Of a DNA stretch of 64,000 nt, positions 9,284-18,486 are shown piece by piece; positions within the stretch are counted from its first letter, which is position 1; each line of letters begins with the position of its first letter. The DNA comes from Neomoorella carbonis (GTDB lineage Bacteria > Bacillota > DSM-521 > Neomoorellales > Neomoorellaceae), in the NCBI RefSeq assembly GCF_045278715.1, contig NZ_CP136420.1:2046001-2110000 (forward strand), given 5' to 3'. The translations under genes were made by a program, and so were the position numbers. The notes under the pieces were generated by a model, which did no database searches, was not told the DNA's origin, and saw only the letters and a program-made list of their open reading frames with translations.

Positions 9284-11125
9284 ATGTGTGGAATTACCGG
9301 CTGGGTGGACTGGGAGGTGGATCTCACCCGGCAGCAACCTGTCCTGAAGGCCATGACGGCCACCCTGGCCTGCCGCGGACCGGATGCCTCCGGAGTGTGG
9401 CTTTCTCCCCGGGCAGCCCTGGGCCACCGCCGCCTGATTGTCGTTGATCCTGCCGGCGGCGGCCAGCCCATGGTACGCCGCCGCGGCAACCAAACCTTTG
9501 TCATATCCTATAACGGTGAGCTGTACAATACACCCGACCTGCACCGGGAGCTCAAAAACCGTGGTTATACCTTCCAGGGGCACTCAGATACGGAAGCACT
9601 ATTGACGGCCTATATGGAATGGGGACCGGCATGCGTCGAGCGTTTTAATGGCATTTTTGCCTTTGCCATCTGGGATGAAGCCCGGCAATGCCTGTTTCTG
9701 GCCCGGGACCGCCTGGGCGTCAAACCCCTTTTTTATACGCAAAGAGGCAGCGCCTTCCTTTTTGGTTCGGAATTGAAAGCCCTGCTGGCTCACCCGGCGG
9801 TGGAAGCAGAGGTGGACGCTGAAGGGCTGGCAGAAGTTTTTGTCCTGGGGCCGGCCCGCACGCCGGGGCATGGAGTATTCCGCAACATAGCCGAATTGAA
9901 ACCCGGCTACTACCTGGTTTATGACCGCCAGGGCATCCGCCAGCACCAGTACTGGCGCCTGGTAAGCCGGCCCCACCCGGATGACCTGGAGACCACTACC
10001 GCTAAAATCCGCGAGCTTTTACAGGATACGGTAGAACGGCAGCTGGTGGCCGATGTGCCCGTCTGCACCCTGCTCTCCGGGGGGCTGGATTCCAGCGCCG
10101 TTACCGCCTTTGCCGCCCGGGCCTTCCAGGAGCGGGGTATGGGGCCCATCCATACCTGGTCGGTAGACTACGTCGACAATGACCGTTATTTCCGGCCCAG
10201 CCATTTCCAACCCCATAGCGACGCCCCGTGGGTGGATTTGGTTTCCCGCCACCTGGGTACCAGGCACCACTACGTCTTTATCGACACCCCCGAACTGGTA
10301 GCCTCCCTGACTGCGGCCATGCGCGCCCGCGACCTGCCGGGCATGGCCGATGTCGATTCTTCCCTCTACCTCTTCAGCCGGGAAATTAAAAAAGAAGCTA
10401 CAGTCGCCCTCTCCGGCGAGGCGGCCGACGAGGTCTTCGGTGGTTACCCATGGTTCAGGAGCGAAAAGGCCATGGCCATGGCTACTTTCCCCTGGACGCG
10501 GGCCGGCCAGGAGAGGATACGCCTGCTTTCCCCTGAGTTTAAAGCCCTGGTCCGGCCGGAGGAATACGTGGCCAGGCGCTACCAGGAGGCCCTGAAGGAA
10601 GTACCCCGCCTGCCGGGGGAGGATCCCCGGAGCGCCCGCCTGAGGGAATTTTCTTATCTTACCCTGACCCGCTTTATGCCGGTACTCCTGGACCGCAAGG
10701 ACCGCATGAGCATGGCCGTGGGCCTGGAGATCCGGGTTCCCTACTGCGACCATCGCCTGGTAGAGTATGTCTGGAACATCCCCTGGGAGATGAAATTCCA
10801 GGGCCAAATGGAAAAAGGAATCTTACGCCGGGCCTTACGCGGGGTACTGCCGGAGGAGGTTTTGCAGCGGCGCAAGAGCCCCTACCCCAAGACCTACAAC
10901 CCGGCTTACCTGGAGGCCGTCCGCACCTGGATGCTGGAGATTTTGAACGACCCCAGTTCACCCCTGCTGCCCTTTATCGACGTGCCGGCCGTCCGTGCCC
11001 TGGCGGAGAAGGAAGAGCCCTTCGACCTGCCCTGGTTCGGCCAGCTCATGAGCGCCCCCCAGCTCTTCGCTTATCTTGCCCAGGTCGACACCTGGCTGCG
11101 GGAATACCGGGTGGCGGTGCGTTAG
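9284..11125 (+). CDS. asnB: Asparagine synthase (glutamine-hydrolysing)
   Basis: A 613-residue two-domain enzyme. Residues 1-200 are an Ntn glutaminase (catalytic Cys2 in MCGITGW; RGPDASGVW and SYNGELYN contact glutamine). The C-terminal synthetase has the PP-loop LSGGLDSSAV near residue 265. It makes asparagine from aspartate, glutamine and ATP, via aspartyl-AMP. Length and motifs are those of AsnB; some paralogues serve cell-wall or capsule amidation, so a role beside the glycan genes cannot be excluded. GGGGAGGG precedes the ATG. It appears to be transcribed alone. Confidence 0.9.
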   Translation: MCGITGWVDWEVDLTRQQPVLKAMTATLACRGPDASGVWLSPRAALGHRRLIVVDPAGGGQPMVRRRGNQTFVISYNGELYNTPDLHRELKNRGYTFQGHSDTEALLTAYMEWGPACVERFNGIFAFAIWDEARQCLFLARDRLGVKPLFYTQRGSAFLFGSELKALLAHPAVEAEVDAEGLAEVFVLGPARTPGHGVFRNIAELKPGYYLVYDRQGIRQHQYWRLVSRPHPDDLETTTAKIRELLQDTVERQLVADVPVCTLLSGGLDSSAVTAFAARAFQERGMGPIHTWSVDYVDNDRYFRPSHFQPHSDAPWVDLVSRHLGTRHHYVFIDTPELVASLTAAMRARDLPGMADVDSSLYLFSREIKKEATVALSGEAADEVFGGYPWFRSEKAMAMATFPWTRAGQERIRLLSPEFKALVRPEEYVARRYQEALKEVPRLPGEDPRSARLREFSYLTLTRFMPVLLDRKDRMSMAVGLEIRVPYCDHRLVEYVWNIPWEMKFQGQMEKGILRRALRGVLPEEVLQRRKSPYPKTYNPAYLEAVRTWMLEILNDPSSPLLPFIDVPAVRALAEKEEPFDLPWFGQLMSAPQLFAYLAQVDTWLREYRVAVR

Positions 11126-11132
11126 CTAAAAA

Positions 11133-11172
11133 ATAAAACCAGAGGCCCAGGAGCAACCTCCGGGGTCTCTGG
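11133..11172. terminator. Bidirectional terminator between asnB and cstA
   Basis: CCAGAGGCCC pairs with GGGTCTCTGG across an 11-base loop. The minus-strand copy is followed by TTTTATTTTTT; the plus strand has a shorter U-rich tail (TTGTTAT). It lies just after the asnB stop. Confidence 0.65.
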
Positions 11173-11231
11173 TTGTTATGGCTGTTGCTGATAAGGTAGG
11201 CCAAAATTAGATGCGTCAGCTGTGCTCTGGA

Positions 11232-11260
11232 TAAAAAAATCCCGGGTACTTTAACCCGGG
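11232..11260 (-). terminator. Terminator of cstA-like gene
   Basis: CCCGGGTTAAAGTACCCGGG forms an 8-bp hairpin with a short loop and is followed on the minus strand by ATTTTTTTA, 23 bases after the cstA stop codon. Confidence 0.85.
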
Positions 11261-11282
11261 TAAAGACAGGCTCATATTTAGC

Positions 11283-13106
11283 TTAATAAGTGTGGGCTGA
11301 ACCAGGTTTGTTTAATGATGATGTGGACCGGGCAGTTTCCTGCTCCTTCTTCTTGCCGGAGAGGAGCTGCACCCATACCCTGACGGAATCGACCAGAATA
11401 GCGATGACCATAAGGAGCATGATGACGGAAATTACCGCCAGCAAGTAATTACGGGACGGCAGATAGTTTATAAAGATATTTTGATAACCTGCGGCTATAG
11501 TAGTTACCGTTAAAAAGACCAGAGGGATGAAGGTTGTCCAGGCGTAGCGGGCCTTGCCCATCTTGATGAGCATAGTGGTACCGATGGCCAGGGCCATGCT
11601 CCCCAGGAGCTGGTTGTTTACCCCGAAAAGAGGCCAGATGGTGGAAATGGTACCGCCGTAAAGAAGATAACCCCAGGCTACAGTAAAGATACCACTCGTC
11701 AGGATAATACCCGGCCACCAATTGGTGTTTTTCAAAGGTTTGTAAACTACGCCGCCGATTTCCTGCAGCAGGTAGCGACCGACCCGTGTGCCGGCATCAA
11801 TCAACGTCAGGATAAACAGGGCTTCAAACATAATGGCAAAGTGGTACCAGTAACCCATCAGGTGCCGCAAACCGCCGATGCTGGAAAAGATATGGGCCAT
11901 ACCTGCCGCCAGGGATACAGCGCCGCCCGGCCTGCCGGCGAGGTTTTCTCCCACCAGCTGGGAAAGAACGGGCAGGTCCTGGATATGCATGCCCAGTTTG
12001 GCAAAGACCTCCGGGGCGCTGTTAATGGCAAAGTAGTCTCCCGGGGCCAGGACAGTAGCCGCTATCAGGGCCATGATGGCCACAAAGCCTTCCACCAGCA
12101 TGGCCCCGTAACCAACCACCTTGATGTCAGCCTCACTGGTAACCATTTTGGGGGTGGTGCCGCTGGAGACCATGGCGTGGAAACCAGACAGGGCCCCGCA
12201 GGCGATGGTAATAAACATAAAAGGCCACACCTTGCCCGGGATGACCGGGCCGCCGCCGGCTACAAATTTAGTAACTGCAGGCATCTGCAGGGCGGGGTTG
12301 ACGGCAATAACGCCAACGGCCAGCAGTAACATGGTGCCGACTTTCATATAAGTGCTCAGGTAGTCCCGGGGTACCAGCAGGAGCCATACCGGCAGCACCG
12401 CCGCCAGAAAACCATAAGCGGCGATGAGCAAGGAGAGCTGTTGTTTATTAAAGGTTAGTAAGGGAGCCAGGGCCGAATGTTGAATGACCGGTCCCAATAG
12501 CACGCCGGCAACGATCAGGGCCACGCCGATCACGGTAGCCTCACCAATACGGCCAGGGCGCAACCATTTAAGATAAACGCCGATAAAAATGGCGATGGGG
12601 ATAGTCACGCCCACGGTAAAGGTCCCCCAGGGGCTCTGGTAGAGAGCATTGACTACCGAGACACTGGCGCCGGCCAGGACGACAATTAAAAGGAACAAAA
12701 GGGCTACAGAAGCCATCCAGTAGGAAAAGTTGCTTACTTCGCTTCGAGCTATTTCCGCCAGCGACTGGCCGTCATGGCGTACAGAAGCGAAGAGAATCAC
12801 CATATCATGGACCGCACCGGCGACCACGGCGCCGATAAGGATCCACAGGAACCCGGGCAGGTAGCCGAACTGGGCCGCCAGGACCGGGCCGATGAGGGGT
12901 CCGGCGCCGGCTATGGCCGCAAAGTGATGGCCGAAAACCAGCCAGCGGTTGGTCGGCACATAGTCCCGGCCGTCGTTATGGACCAGGGCCGGGGTCTGGC
13001 GCCCCGGATCCAGGGCCAGGACTTTGGCGGCCATAAAAGCGCCGTAAAAACGGTAGGCCAGGACAAACACCAGCGCAGCTATAATTACCAGTGTTAGTGC
13101 ACTCAT
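11283..13106 (-). CDS. cstA: CstA/BtsT family carbon-starvation carrier (probable pyruvate or peptide uptake)
   Basis: A 607-residue polytopic membrane protein with about 16 hydrophobic spans. It carries the CstA signatures GHHFAAIAGAGPLIGPVLAAQFG near residue 58 and VSSGTTPKM near 315. Characterised homologues include E. coli CstA and BtsT (pyruvate/H+ symport). The shorter Firmicutes form (about 600 residues) matches this length. It has its own promoter (13154-13182), directly preceded by two direct repeats of LytTR type, and a LytTR regulator gene lies immediately upstream. This mirrors BtsR control of btsT in E. coli and suggests pyruvate-responsive uptake, by inference. ATG at 13106. Confidence 0.9.
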   Translation of the reverse strand: MSALTLVIIAALVFVLAYRFYGAFMAAKVLALDPGRQTPALVHNDGRDYVPTNRWLVFGHHFAAIAGAGPLIGPVLAAQFGYLPGFLWILIGAVVAGAVHDMVILFASVRHDGQSLAEIARSEVSNFSYWMASVALLFLLIVVLAGASVSVVNALYQSPWGTFTVGVTIPIAIFIGVYLKWLRPGRIGEATVIGVALIVAGVLLGPVIQHSALAPLLTFNKQQLSLLIAAYGFLAAVLPVWLLLVPRDYLSTYMKVGTMLLLAVGVIAVNPALQMPAVTKFVAGGGPVIPGKVWPFMFITIACGALSGFHAMVSSGTTPKMVTSEADIKVVGYGAMLVEGFVAIMALIAATVLAPGDYFAINSAPEVFAKLGMHIQDLPVLSQLVGENLAGRPGGAVSLAAGMAHIFSSIGGLRHLMGYWYHFAIMFEALFILTLIDAGTRVGRYLLQEIGGVVYKPLKNTNWWPGIILTSGIFTVAWGYLLYGGTISTIWPLFGVNNQLLGSMALAIGTTMLIKMGKARYAWTTFIPLVFLTVTTIAAGYQNIFINYLPSRNYLLAVISVIMLLMVIAILVDSVRVWVQLLSGKKKEQETARSTSSLNKPGSAHTY

Positions 13107-13153
13107 GCACCCGTCTCTCCTTTTCTTATTTAAAACCGGCCGGTTTTGCTTTT

Positions 13154-13182
13154 ATTATAAAACTGTGTTAAAAAGCAAGTAA
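13154..13182 (-). promoter_or_regulatory. cstA promoter
   Basis: Minus-strand -35 TTACTT (13182-13177), a 17-bp spacer and a perfect -10 TATAAT (13159-13154). It lies about 50 bases before the cstA ATG and downstream of the terminator of the regulator gene. Confidence 0.7.
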
Positions 13183-13193
13183 CAATAATTTAA

Positions 13194-13223
13194 TAAACAG
13201 AACAAAAAAGGGGTTAAACAGAA
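13194..13223 (-). promoter_or_regulatory. LytTR-type direct-repeat operator upstream of cstA
   Basis: Two exact copies of TTCTGTTTA on the minus strand (13223-13215 and 13202-13194) start 21 bp apart, two helical turns, ending 11 bp upstream of the -35 box. LytTR domains bind paired 9-bp repeats with a GTT core at this spacing. Repeat sequence, spacing and position all fit activation of cstA by the adjacent LytTR regulator. Confidence 0.6.
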
Positions 13224-13235
13224 ATATAGACCACT

Positions 13236-13262
13236 AAAAAGAACCCTTTATAGAAAGGGACT
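13236..13262 (-). terminator. Terminator of the LytTR regulator gene
   Basis: CCCTTTCTATAAAGGG forms a 6-bp hairpin followed on the minus strand by TTCTTTTT. It separates the regulator transcript from cstA, so cstA must be transcribed from its own promoter. Confidence 0.65.
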
Positions 13263-13328
13263 GGTCACATAATTATTATTTGAAATTTCTGACCTATCTT
13301 AGCGACCTTCAACCTCTTACCGCCCGTA

Positions 13329-14096
13329 TTAATTCAGACCCAGCAACACCTTTAACTCTTTCACCTGGCCTTTGCTCACCGGGATCTGGGTCCGTTTCCG
13401 GTCACCCATAACCAGCCAGTAGGTGCCCTTGAACCAGGGCAGCACTCCCTCCACCCTTTTTAAGTTAACCAGAAAGCTCTTATGAACCCTGAAAAAACCA
13501 TCCCTCTTCAACCGTTCTTCCAGTTCAGCCATAGTGCCGTTAAAGGTGTAGGAATCATCGGCAGTAAAAATTTGTACCCCGCCGCCCCGGGCACGGCCGT
13601 AAAAAATGTCGGCGTAATCCAGGAGTTTAATGGTTCCGTTCTTTTCAACGGGCAATTTTTTCACCGGCTGCTGATTGTTTCCCAGTAAACGGGCGACCCG
13701 GGCTACTGCCTCCTGCCAGTCTTCCTGGCGTGCCCTGATCTTTTTAATCCGCTCAATGGTTTTCGCCAATCGTTCGTTGACAAAGGGTTTCAACAAATAA
13801 TCTATAGCTCCCAGTTCGAAGGCCTCGACGGCGTATTCGTTATAGGCAGTGGCAAAAACAATCAGGGGCGGTTTATGGTCAGCCAGCATTTTCCTGGCGG
13901 CATCATAACCGGACAGGCCCTGCATTTCTATATCCAGGAAAACTACATCTGGATGCAGCTTGGCCACCAGTTGCAGGGCTTCTTCCCCGTTCTCAGCTTC
14001 ACCGACGACCCGGCACTCTTCGTAGGCTGACAGCAGGTATTTTAACTCGTCCCGGGCCAGGGGTTCGTCATCGACTACAATGGCAGTAAAAGTCAT
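13329..14096 (-). CDS. LytTR-family response regulator
   Basis: A 255-residue protein. The receiver domain (1-120) has the acidic pair in VVDDEP, the phospho-acceptor aspartate in VVFLDIEM (about D56), and the conserved lysine in YLLKPF. A linker is followed by a LytTR DNA-binding domain (about 150-250; FFRVHKSFLVNLKRV). It is a cytoplasmic transcription regulator. No LytS/BtsS-type kinase is next to it; the sensor must be encoded elsewhere. The ATG overlaps the TGA of a 27-codon proline-rich frame (ATGA), possibly the remnant of a lost partner. GGAGGAAG precedes the start. Confidence 0.9.
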   Translation of the reverse strand: MTFTAIVVDDEPLARDELKYLLSAYEECRVVGEAENGEEALQLVAKLHPDVVFLDIEMQGLSGYDAARKMLADHKPPLIVFATAYNEYAVEAFELGAIDYLLKPFVNERLAKTIERIKKIRARQEDWQEAVARVARLLGNNQQPVKKLPVEKNGTIKLLDYADIFYGRARGGGVQIFTADDSYTFNGTMAELEERLKRDGFFRVHKSFLVNLKRVEGVLPWFKGTYWLVMGDRKRTQIPVSKGQVKELKVLLGLN

Positions 14097-14340
14097 CTTC
14101 CTCCTTCACCTCCCGGAGCTAATTCCGCCAGTACCAGCTGGGCAGAAACAGGTGGGCCTGCCCGGACCGGTTCCATTCCACCATGGTTATGCTAATGCAG
14201 GCCCATGACCATTATTATATCAAACTGGCCATCTTTAGTCAGTAGTAACAACCCGGGGCAATGTGGGAGCAAAGCTAAAAAGCAGCGCGGTTCTTTTGGC
14301 CGTCCCTTCCAGACGGCGATTTGTTGCGAACTGGCCCTGA

Positions 14341-15042
14341 CTATTCCCCACCTACCAAACGATATCCAACGCCTGGTTCAGTAATAATATAGCGAGGCCG
14401 GGTGGGGTCGGGTTCAATTTTACGCCTGAGCTGCCCGATGTATACGCGCAGGTAATGGGTTTCTTCCTGGTACTCCGGTCCCCAGATAGTACGTAAAAGC
14501 TGGCGGTGGGTAAGTACCCGGCCAGCATTGAGGGCCAGATTTTTCAAGATCTCGTACTCCGTCGGCGTCAGTTTTACCTCCTGACCATCAACCTTTACCA
14601 GCCGGTGGGCCAGATCAACGGTAAGCCCGCCCAGGGTGAGCACCGGTTCATCTCCGGTTTTGGCTGCGTGTCGCAGGGCAACCCGCATCCGGGCCAGGAG
14701 TTCTCCCATGCTGAAGGGTTTGGTGACGTAATCATCGGCGCCGGCATCCAGGGCCTTTATTTTATCATTCTCCTGTTCCCGCACGGAAAGAATGATAATC
14801 GGTGCCCGGGACCATTCCCGCAGGCGTTTGATTACCTCCAAGCCGTCCAGGTCGGGCAAACCTAGGTCGAGGATAATCAAATCCGGGTGCAGGACTGCGG
14901 CCTGGTACAGTCCCTCCTGCCCTGAAGAGGCCTCAGCCAGCTCATAACCGTGAGCGCGCAGGGTTACCTTTAACAGGCGGCGGATAGGGGGTTCATCGTC
15001 AATAATGAGGATACGGGCACCTTTAGCGTTCACCCTCGCCAC
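14341..15042 (-). CDS. kdpE: OmpR/PhoB-type response regulator KdpE
   Basis: A 233-residue regulator. The receiver domain has IIDDEP, the phosphorylatable aspartate in LIILDLGLP, and a conserved DYVTKPF lysine; the C-terminal winged helix has LTPTEYEIL and RVYIGQLRRKIEP. Its first 20 bases overlap the end of kdpD, the usual kdpDE coupling. It would activate kdpFABC under potassium limitation. The gene follows kdpFABC-D in the same direction. Confidence 0.92.
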   Translation of the reverse strand: MARVNAKGARILIIDDEPPIRRLLKVTLRAHGYELAEASSGQEGLYQAAVLHPDLIILDLGLPDLDGLEVIKRLREWSRAPIIILSVREQENDKIKALDAGADDYVTKPFSMGELLARMRVALRHAAKTGDEPVLTLGGLTVDLAHRLVKVDGQEVKLTPTEYEILKNLALNAGRVLTHRQLLRTIWGPEYQEETHYLRVYIGQLRRKIEPDPTRPRYIITEPGVGYRLVGGE

Positions 15043-17746
15043 CTCCCCTGGCTGAAGGTATCCGGGTCGGGGGGTGTTCGTTTAGCGGCATGGAAAAGGT
15101 AAACACGCTCCCGCCCCCGGCGCGGCGTACAGCCCAGATTTTTCCGCCATGGGCCTCAATAATCCCCTTGCAGATGGAAAGCCCCAGGCCGGTACCGCTG
15201 ACATGGCGGGGAGACTGCAGGCGGTAAAATTTGTCAAAAACCCGCTCCTGTTCGCCTTCGGGAATCCCGGCACCCCGGTCGGCTACGGCCACCTGCAATT
15301 CTTTTTCCTCCTTCCGGACAGTAATGGCAATTTCACTTCCAGGGGGGGAGTATTTAACGGCATTTTCCAGCAGGTTGACCAGAACCTGCTCAATAAGGGT
15401 AAAATCTGCCTTGACCAGGGGCAGTTCAGGGGGAATATTAACCTGCAGGGGGCGATCATGCAAGGTCTCCCGCAACTGGTGCAGCGCCACACCGATAATA
15501 TCTTCAACATCGCACCATTCCCGGTTTAATTGCAGCATGCCGCTTTCCAGGCGAGCCATGTCCAGTAAATTACCTACCAGCCGGTTTAACCGCGCTGCAC
15601 CCTCTTTTATTGTCTGGAGGAGAGCCTGCCGGGCTTCCGGCTGATAGACATCCCCCCCCTCCAGGAGGCTGGTAACCGCGGCCGTGATGGAAGCCAGGGG
15701 CGTTCGCAGGTCATGGGAGATAGAGTTAAATAAAGCAGTACGCAATTTCTCTGAGGCTGCCAGGCAGCGGGCCTGCTGGGCCTCTGCCGCCAATTGCAGG
15801 CGTAAGATAGCCAGGGCTGCGAGGCTGGCAAAAGCCTCTAGCAGCCGGCGCTGCTCCGGCGCCAGGTGGCGCTCCGGATGGGTTAGCTTCACCCCCAGGA
15901 CACCCAGGTTATTTTCATCTGCTTTGAGGGGCAGGTACAGGCCGTCTGCTCCCGCCAGGGTATCGGTTCCCCTGCCGGCAAGCTGTCCGTGGGTAAAAAC
16001 CCACCCGGCTACAGCGTATTCATTGCTGTCCAGCCATTTTTCAGGCGGGGAAGGCGCTGTAGCCCGCGCCGCCAGCTTGCCCGTAGCGTCGGGCATGAAA
16101 ATAACGGCCTCGCCATCAATAGTTTCCGCTACCGTTTTTACTACGGTCTTTAATATCCCCTCGTTATCAGTCTCCGCCGCCATTTTCCGGCTGAGGGCGT
16201 AGAGGGCGGCCGTTCTTGTTTCCCGGCGCCGGGCATTTTCAGCTTGAATGTTAAGCCGGGTAGCCATGGTACTGGTGATAACGGCAACTACCAGAAAGAT
16301 CACAAAGCTGAGCAGGTAGCGGAGATCAGAGACAGTAAAGCTTAAAACCGGCGGCACAAAGAAAAAGTCAAAAGCCAGCGCACCCAGCACGGACGCCAGG
16401 ATCGAAGGTCCCCGCCCCCAGCGGGCGGCACTGAACAGCACCGGTAATAAATAAAGTAAAGCGATATTAGTAAAATCAAAAACCGGCTGTAAGATTTTAT
16501 TGAGGACGGTAACCAGCATTACAGCCACCAGGACCCCGGCATAGGGCCAGGAAGAGACCCGCGAGCGGTAGCGCCATCCAGGTGCCCGGGGGCCTTCCCT
16601 GGGACTGGTTCTTCCAGGTATGATATGCACGCTGATCCCCTGGCTGCCGCGAATAATTTTGTCCACCAGCGAACCCCGCCACAGTTCCTGCCAGCGGGGG
16701 TGTAAAGGTTTACCGATGACAATCTGGGTGACGTTCTTGCGCCGGGCCACAGCAAGCAGTTCTTCGGCAGCATCGTTGCCCGTTAAAGTAATTACTTCAG
16801 CCCCCAGTTCTTCAGCCAGGTGTAAATTCCGCGCCAGCTGGTCCCGCCTGTTTTCATCGGCAGGAAGGCGATCTGGCGTTTCCACATAGACGGCCAGCCA
16901 TTCCGCCTTGAGGCCGGCAGCCATGCGCCTGGCTGTGCGGATCACCTGGGCGGAAAAGGGGCTGGGGCTGACACAGGCCATGACCCGCTCGCCGGCCGGC
17001 CAGGGGCCGGCAATGCCGTGCAGGCGCATATAGTGATCCAGTTGCCCTTCTACCCGCCGGGCCGTGTACCGCAGGGCCAGTTCCCGCAAGGCATTGATGT
17101 TCCCCGGCCGGAAAAACTTTTGCAGAGCCCGTTCGGCCTGGGGCGGTACGTAGACTTTGCCTTCTTTCAGACGTTCGATTAATTCTTCCGGCGGGATGTC
17201 GATGAGCTGGATCTGGTCGGCTTCCTCCAGAAGGCGGTCGGGAACGGTTTCCTGCACCCGGATGCCGGTAATCTGGGCGACGATATCATTGAGGCTCTCC
17301 ACATGCTGGATATTTAAGGTCGTATAGACGTTGATGCCTGCGGCCAGAAGTTCTTCGACATCCTGGTAGCGACGGGTGTGCCGGGAGCCGGGAATATTGG
17401 TGTGGGCCAGTTCATCTACCAGTGCCAGCTGGGGGCGACGCTGCAGCAGGGCATCCAGATCCATTTCCCGAAAAACCTTGCCCCGGTAAACCAGCTCCCG
17501 GGGCGGTATGATGGATAATCCCCTGAGCAGAGCTTCCGTCTCCGGGCGACCGTGGGTCTCCACCCAGCCGATGACCACATCAACGCCGTCGGCCTGGCGC
17601 TCGTGGGCTGCTTCCAGCATGGCATAGGTCTTGCCGACACCGGCCGCAGCCCCCAGGAAAATAGTCAGCCGTCCCCGGTTTTCGGCCTTTACCTGGGCCA
17701 GCAGGTCTTCAGGATCAGGCCGCCGGATTTCGTCCTCCCTTTCCAT
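15023..17746 (-). CDS. kdpD: Turgor/potassium sensor histidine kinase KdpD
   Basis: A 907-residue kinase. Domains in order: KdpD N-terminal ATP-binding domain (GAAAGVGKTYAML near residue 30), universal-stress-like domain (about 245-370), four membrane spans (about 400-500), GAF region, HisKA (SISHDLRTPLASI) and HATPase with the N box NLLENAVKYS. It senses potassium and turgor and phosphorylates KdpE. I place the start at ATG 17746, preceded by GGAAGGTGAAG; the frame stays open 96 bases further upstream, but that extension is basic, lacks family similarity and has no ribosome binding site. Confidence 0.93.
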   Translation of the reverse strand: MEREDEIRRPDPEDLLAQVKAENRGRLTIFLGAAAGVGKTYAMLEAAHERQADGVDVVIGWVETHGRPETEALLRGLSIIPPRELVYRGKVFREMDLDALLQRRPQLALVDELAHTNIPGSRHTRRYQDVEELLAAGINVYTTLNIQHVESLNDIVAQITGIRVQETVPDRLLEEADQIQLIDIPPEELIERLKEGKVYVPPQAERALQKFFRPGNINALRELALRYTARRVEGQLDHYMRLHGIAGPWPAGERVMACVSPSPFSAQVIRTARRMAAGLKAEWLAVYVETPDRLPADENRRDQLARNLHLAEELGAEVITLTGNDAAEELLAVARRKNVTQIVIGKPLHPRWQELWRGSLVDKIIRGSQGISVHIIPGRTSPREGPRAPGWRYRSRVSSWPYAGVLVAVMLVTVLNKILQPVFDFTNIALLYLLPVLFSAARWGRGPSILASVLGALAFDFFFVPPVLSFTVSDLRYLLSFVIFLVVAVITSTMATRLNIQAENARRRETRTAALYALSRKMAAETDNEGILKTVVKTVAETIDGEAVIFMPDATGKLAARATAPSPPEKWLDSNEYAVAGWVFTHGQLAGRGTDTLAGADGLYLPLKADENNLGVLGVKLTHPERHLAPEQRRLLEAFASLAALAILRLQLAAEAQQARCLAASEKLRTALFNSISHDLRTPLASITAAVTSLLEGGDVYQPEARQALLQTIKEGAARLNRLVGNLLDMARLESGMLQLNREWCDVEDIIGVALHQLRETLHDRPLQVNIPPELPLVKADFTLIEQVLVNLLENAVKYSPPGSEIAITVRKEEKELQVAVADRGAGIPEGEQERVFDKFYRLQSPRHVSGTGLGLSICKGIIEAHGGKIWAVRRAGGGSVFTFSMPLNEHPPTRIPSARGGGEGER

Positions 17747-17865
17747 CACTTCACCTTCCTTGCCTGTATGCCGCCGGGTCAGGCCAGTCCATCCCGGCGT
17801 CCAGAACCGAGGTAAACATTTCCGCCTCCAAAGCCAGGGCACCGTTCAAGATGCTTTGCCAATTT

Positions 17866-18462
17866 TTAGCGTGTTAGTTTATCCAGCTCCAGGTTTAATT
17901 TTAGCACATTTACCCGGGGCTCACCCAGGAGGCCCAATTGCCTGCCGGTGATATTCCTGGCGACCAGGGCGCGCACCCTGTCTTCCGGAAGATTCCTGGC
18001 CCGCGCCACCCGTGCTACCTGTAAATAAGCCGCCTCCGGGCTGATGTCCGGGTCCAGGCCGCTGGCCGAAGCGGTTACCAGATCGGCCGGCACCGGTGCT
18101 CCGGCCGGCAGGCCGTTAACGGCACGAACTGCCGCCAGGCGCCGGGCTACAGTCGCCACCAACTCCTTACTGGTCGGCCCCAGGTTGGACCCGGCCGAGG
18201 CAGCAGCGTCATAGCCTTCCTTGCCCGCCGCTGAAGGCCGGCCGTGGAAATAACCCGCACCCATGAAACTCTGGCCGATGAGGGCCGAGCCTACCGGCCG
18301 CCCATCGCGTTCAATAAGGGAACCGCCGGCCTGGCGGGGAAAAAGCACCTGTGCCAGACCGGTGACGGCTAAGGGGTAAAGAATGCCCGTCAGGACCGTC
18401 ATTACCACCAGCATCCGGGCGGTTGTTAGAAGTTTTCTAGTCAAGGCTCCTCTTCCTTTCAT
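17866..18462 (-). CDS. kdpC: Potassium-transporting ATPase subunit C
   Basis: A 198-residue protein with one N-terminal membrane span (LLTTARMLVVMTVLTGILYP) and the KdpC motifs GSNLGPT and SASGLDPDISPEAA. It stabilises the KdpFABC complex and raises ATP affinity. It follows kdpB by 24 bases and precedes kdpD by 119 bases. Length is normal. Confidence 0.95.
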   Translation of the reverse strand: MKGRGALTRKLLTTARMLVVMTVLTGILYPLAVTGLAQVLFPRQAGGSLIERDGRPVGSALIGQSFMGAGYFHGRPSAAGKEGYDAAASAGSNLGPTSKELVATVARRLAAVRAVNGLPAGAPVPADLVTASASGLDPDISPEAAYLQVARVARARNLPEDRVRALVARNITGRQLGLLGEPRVNVLKLNLELDKLTR

Positions 18463-18486
18463 TAGCTTGCAACGGCCACAGCCCCT

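Noticed and set aside
14097..14180. 27-codon frame ending in ATGA overlap with the LytTR regulator
   Set aside because: Proline/glycine-rich, no domain; could be a remnant of a lost kinase gene but cannot be supported as a gene.
17747..17842. N-terminal extension of KdpD
   Set aside because: The extra 32 residues lack similarity to KdpD, and the strong ribosome binding site belongs to ATG 17746.
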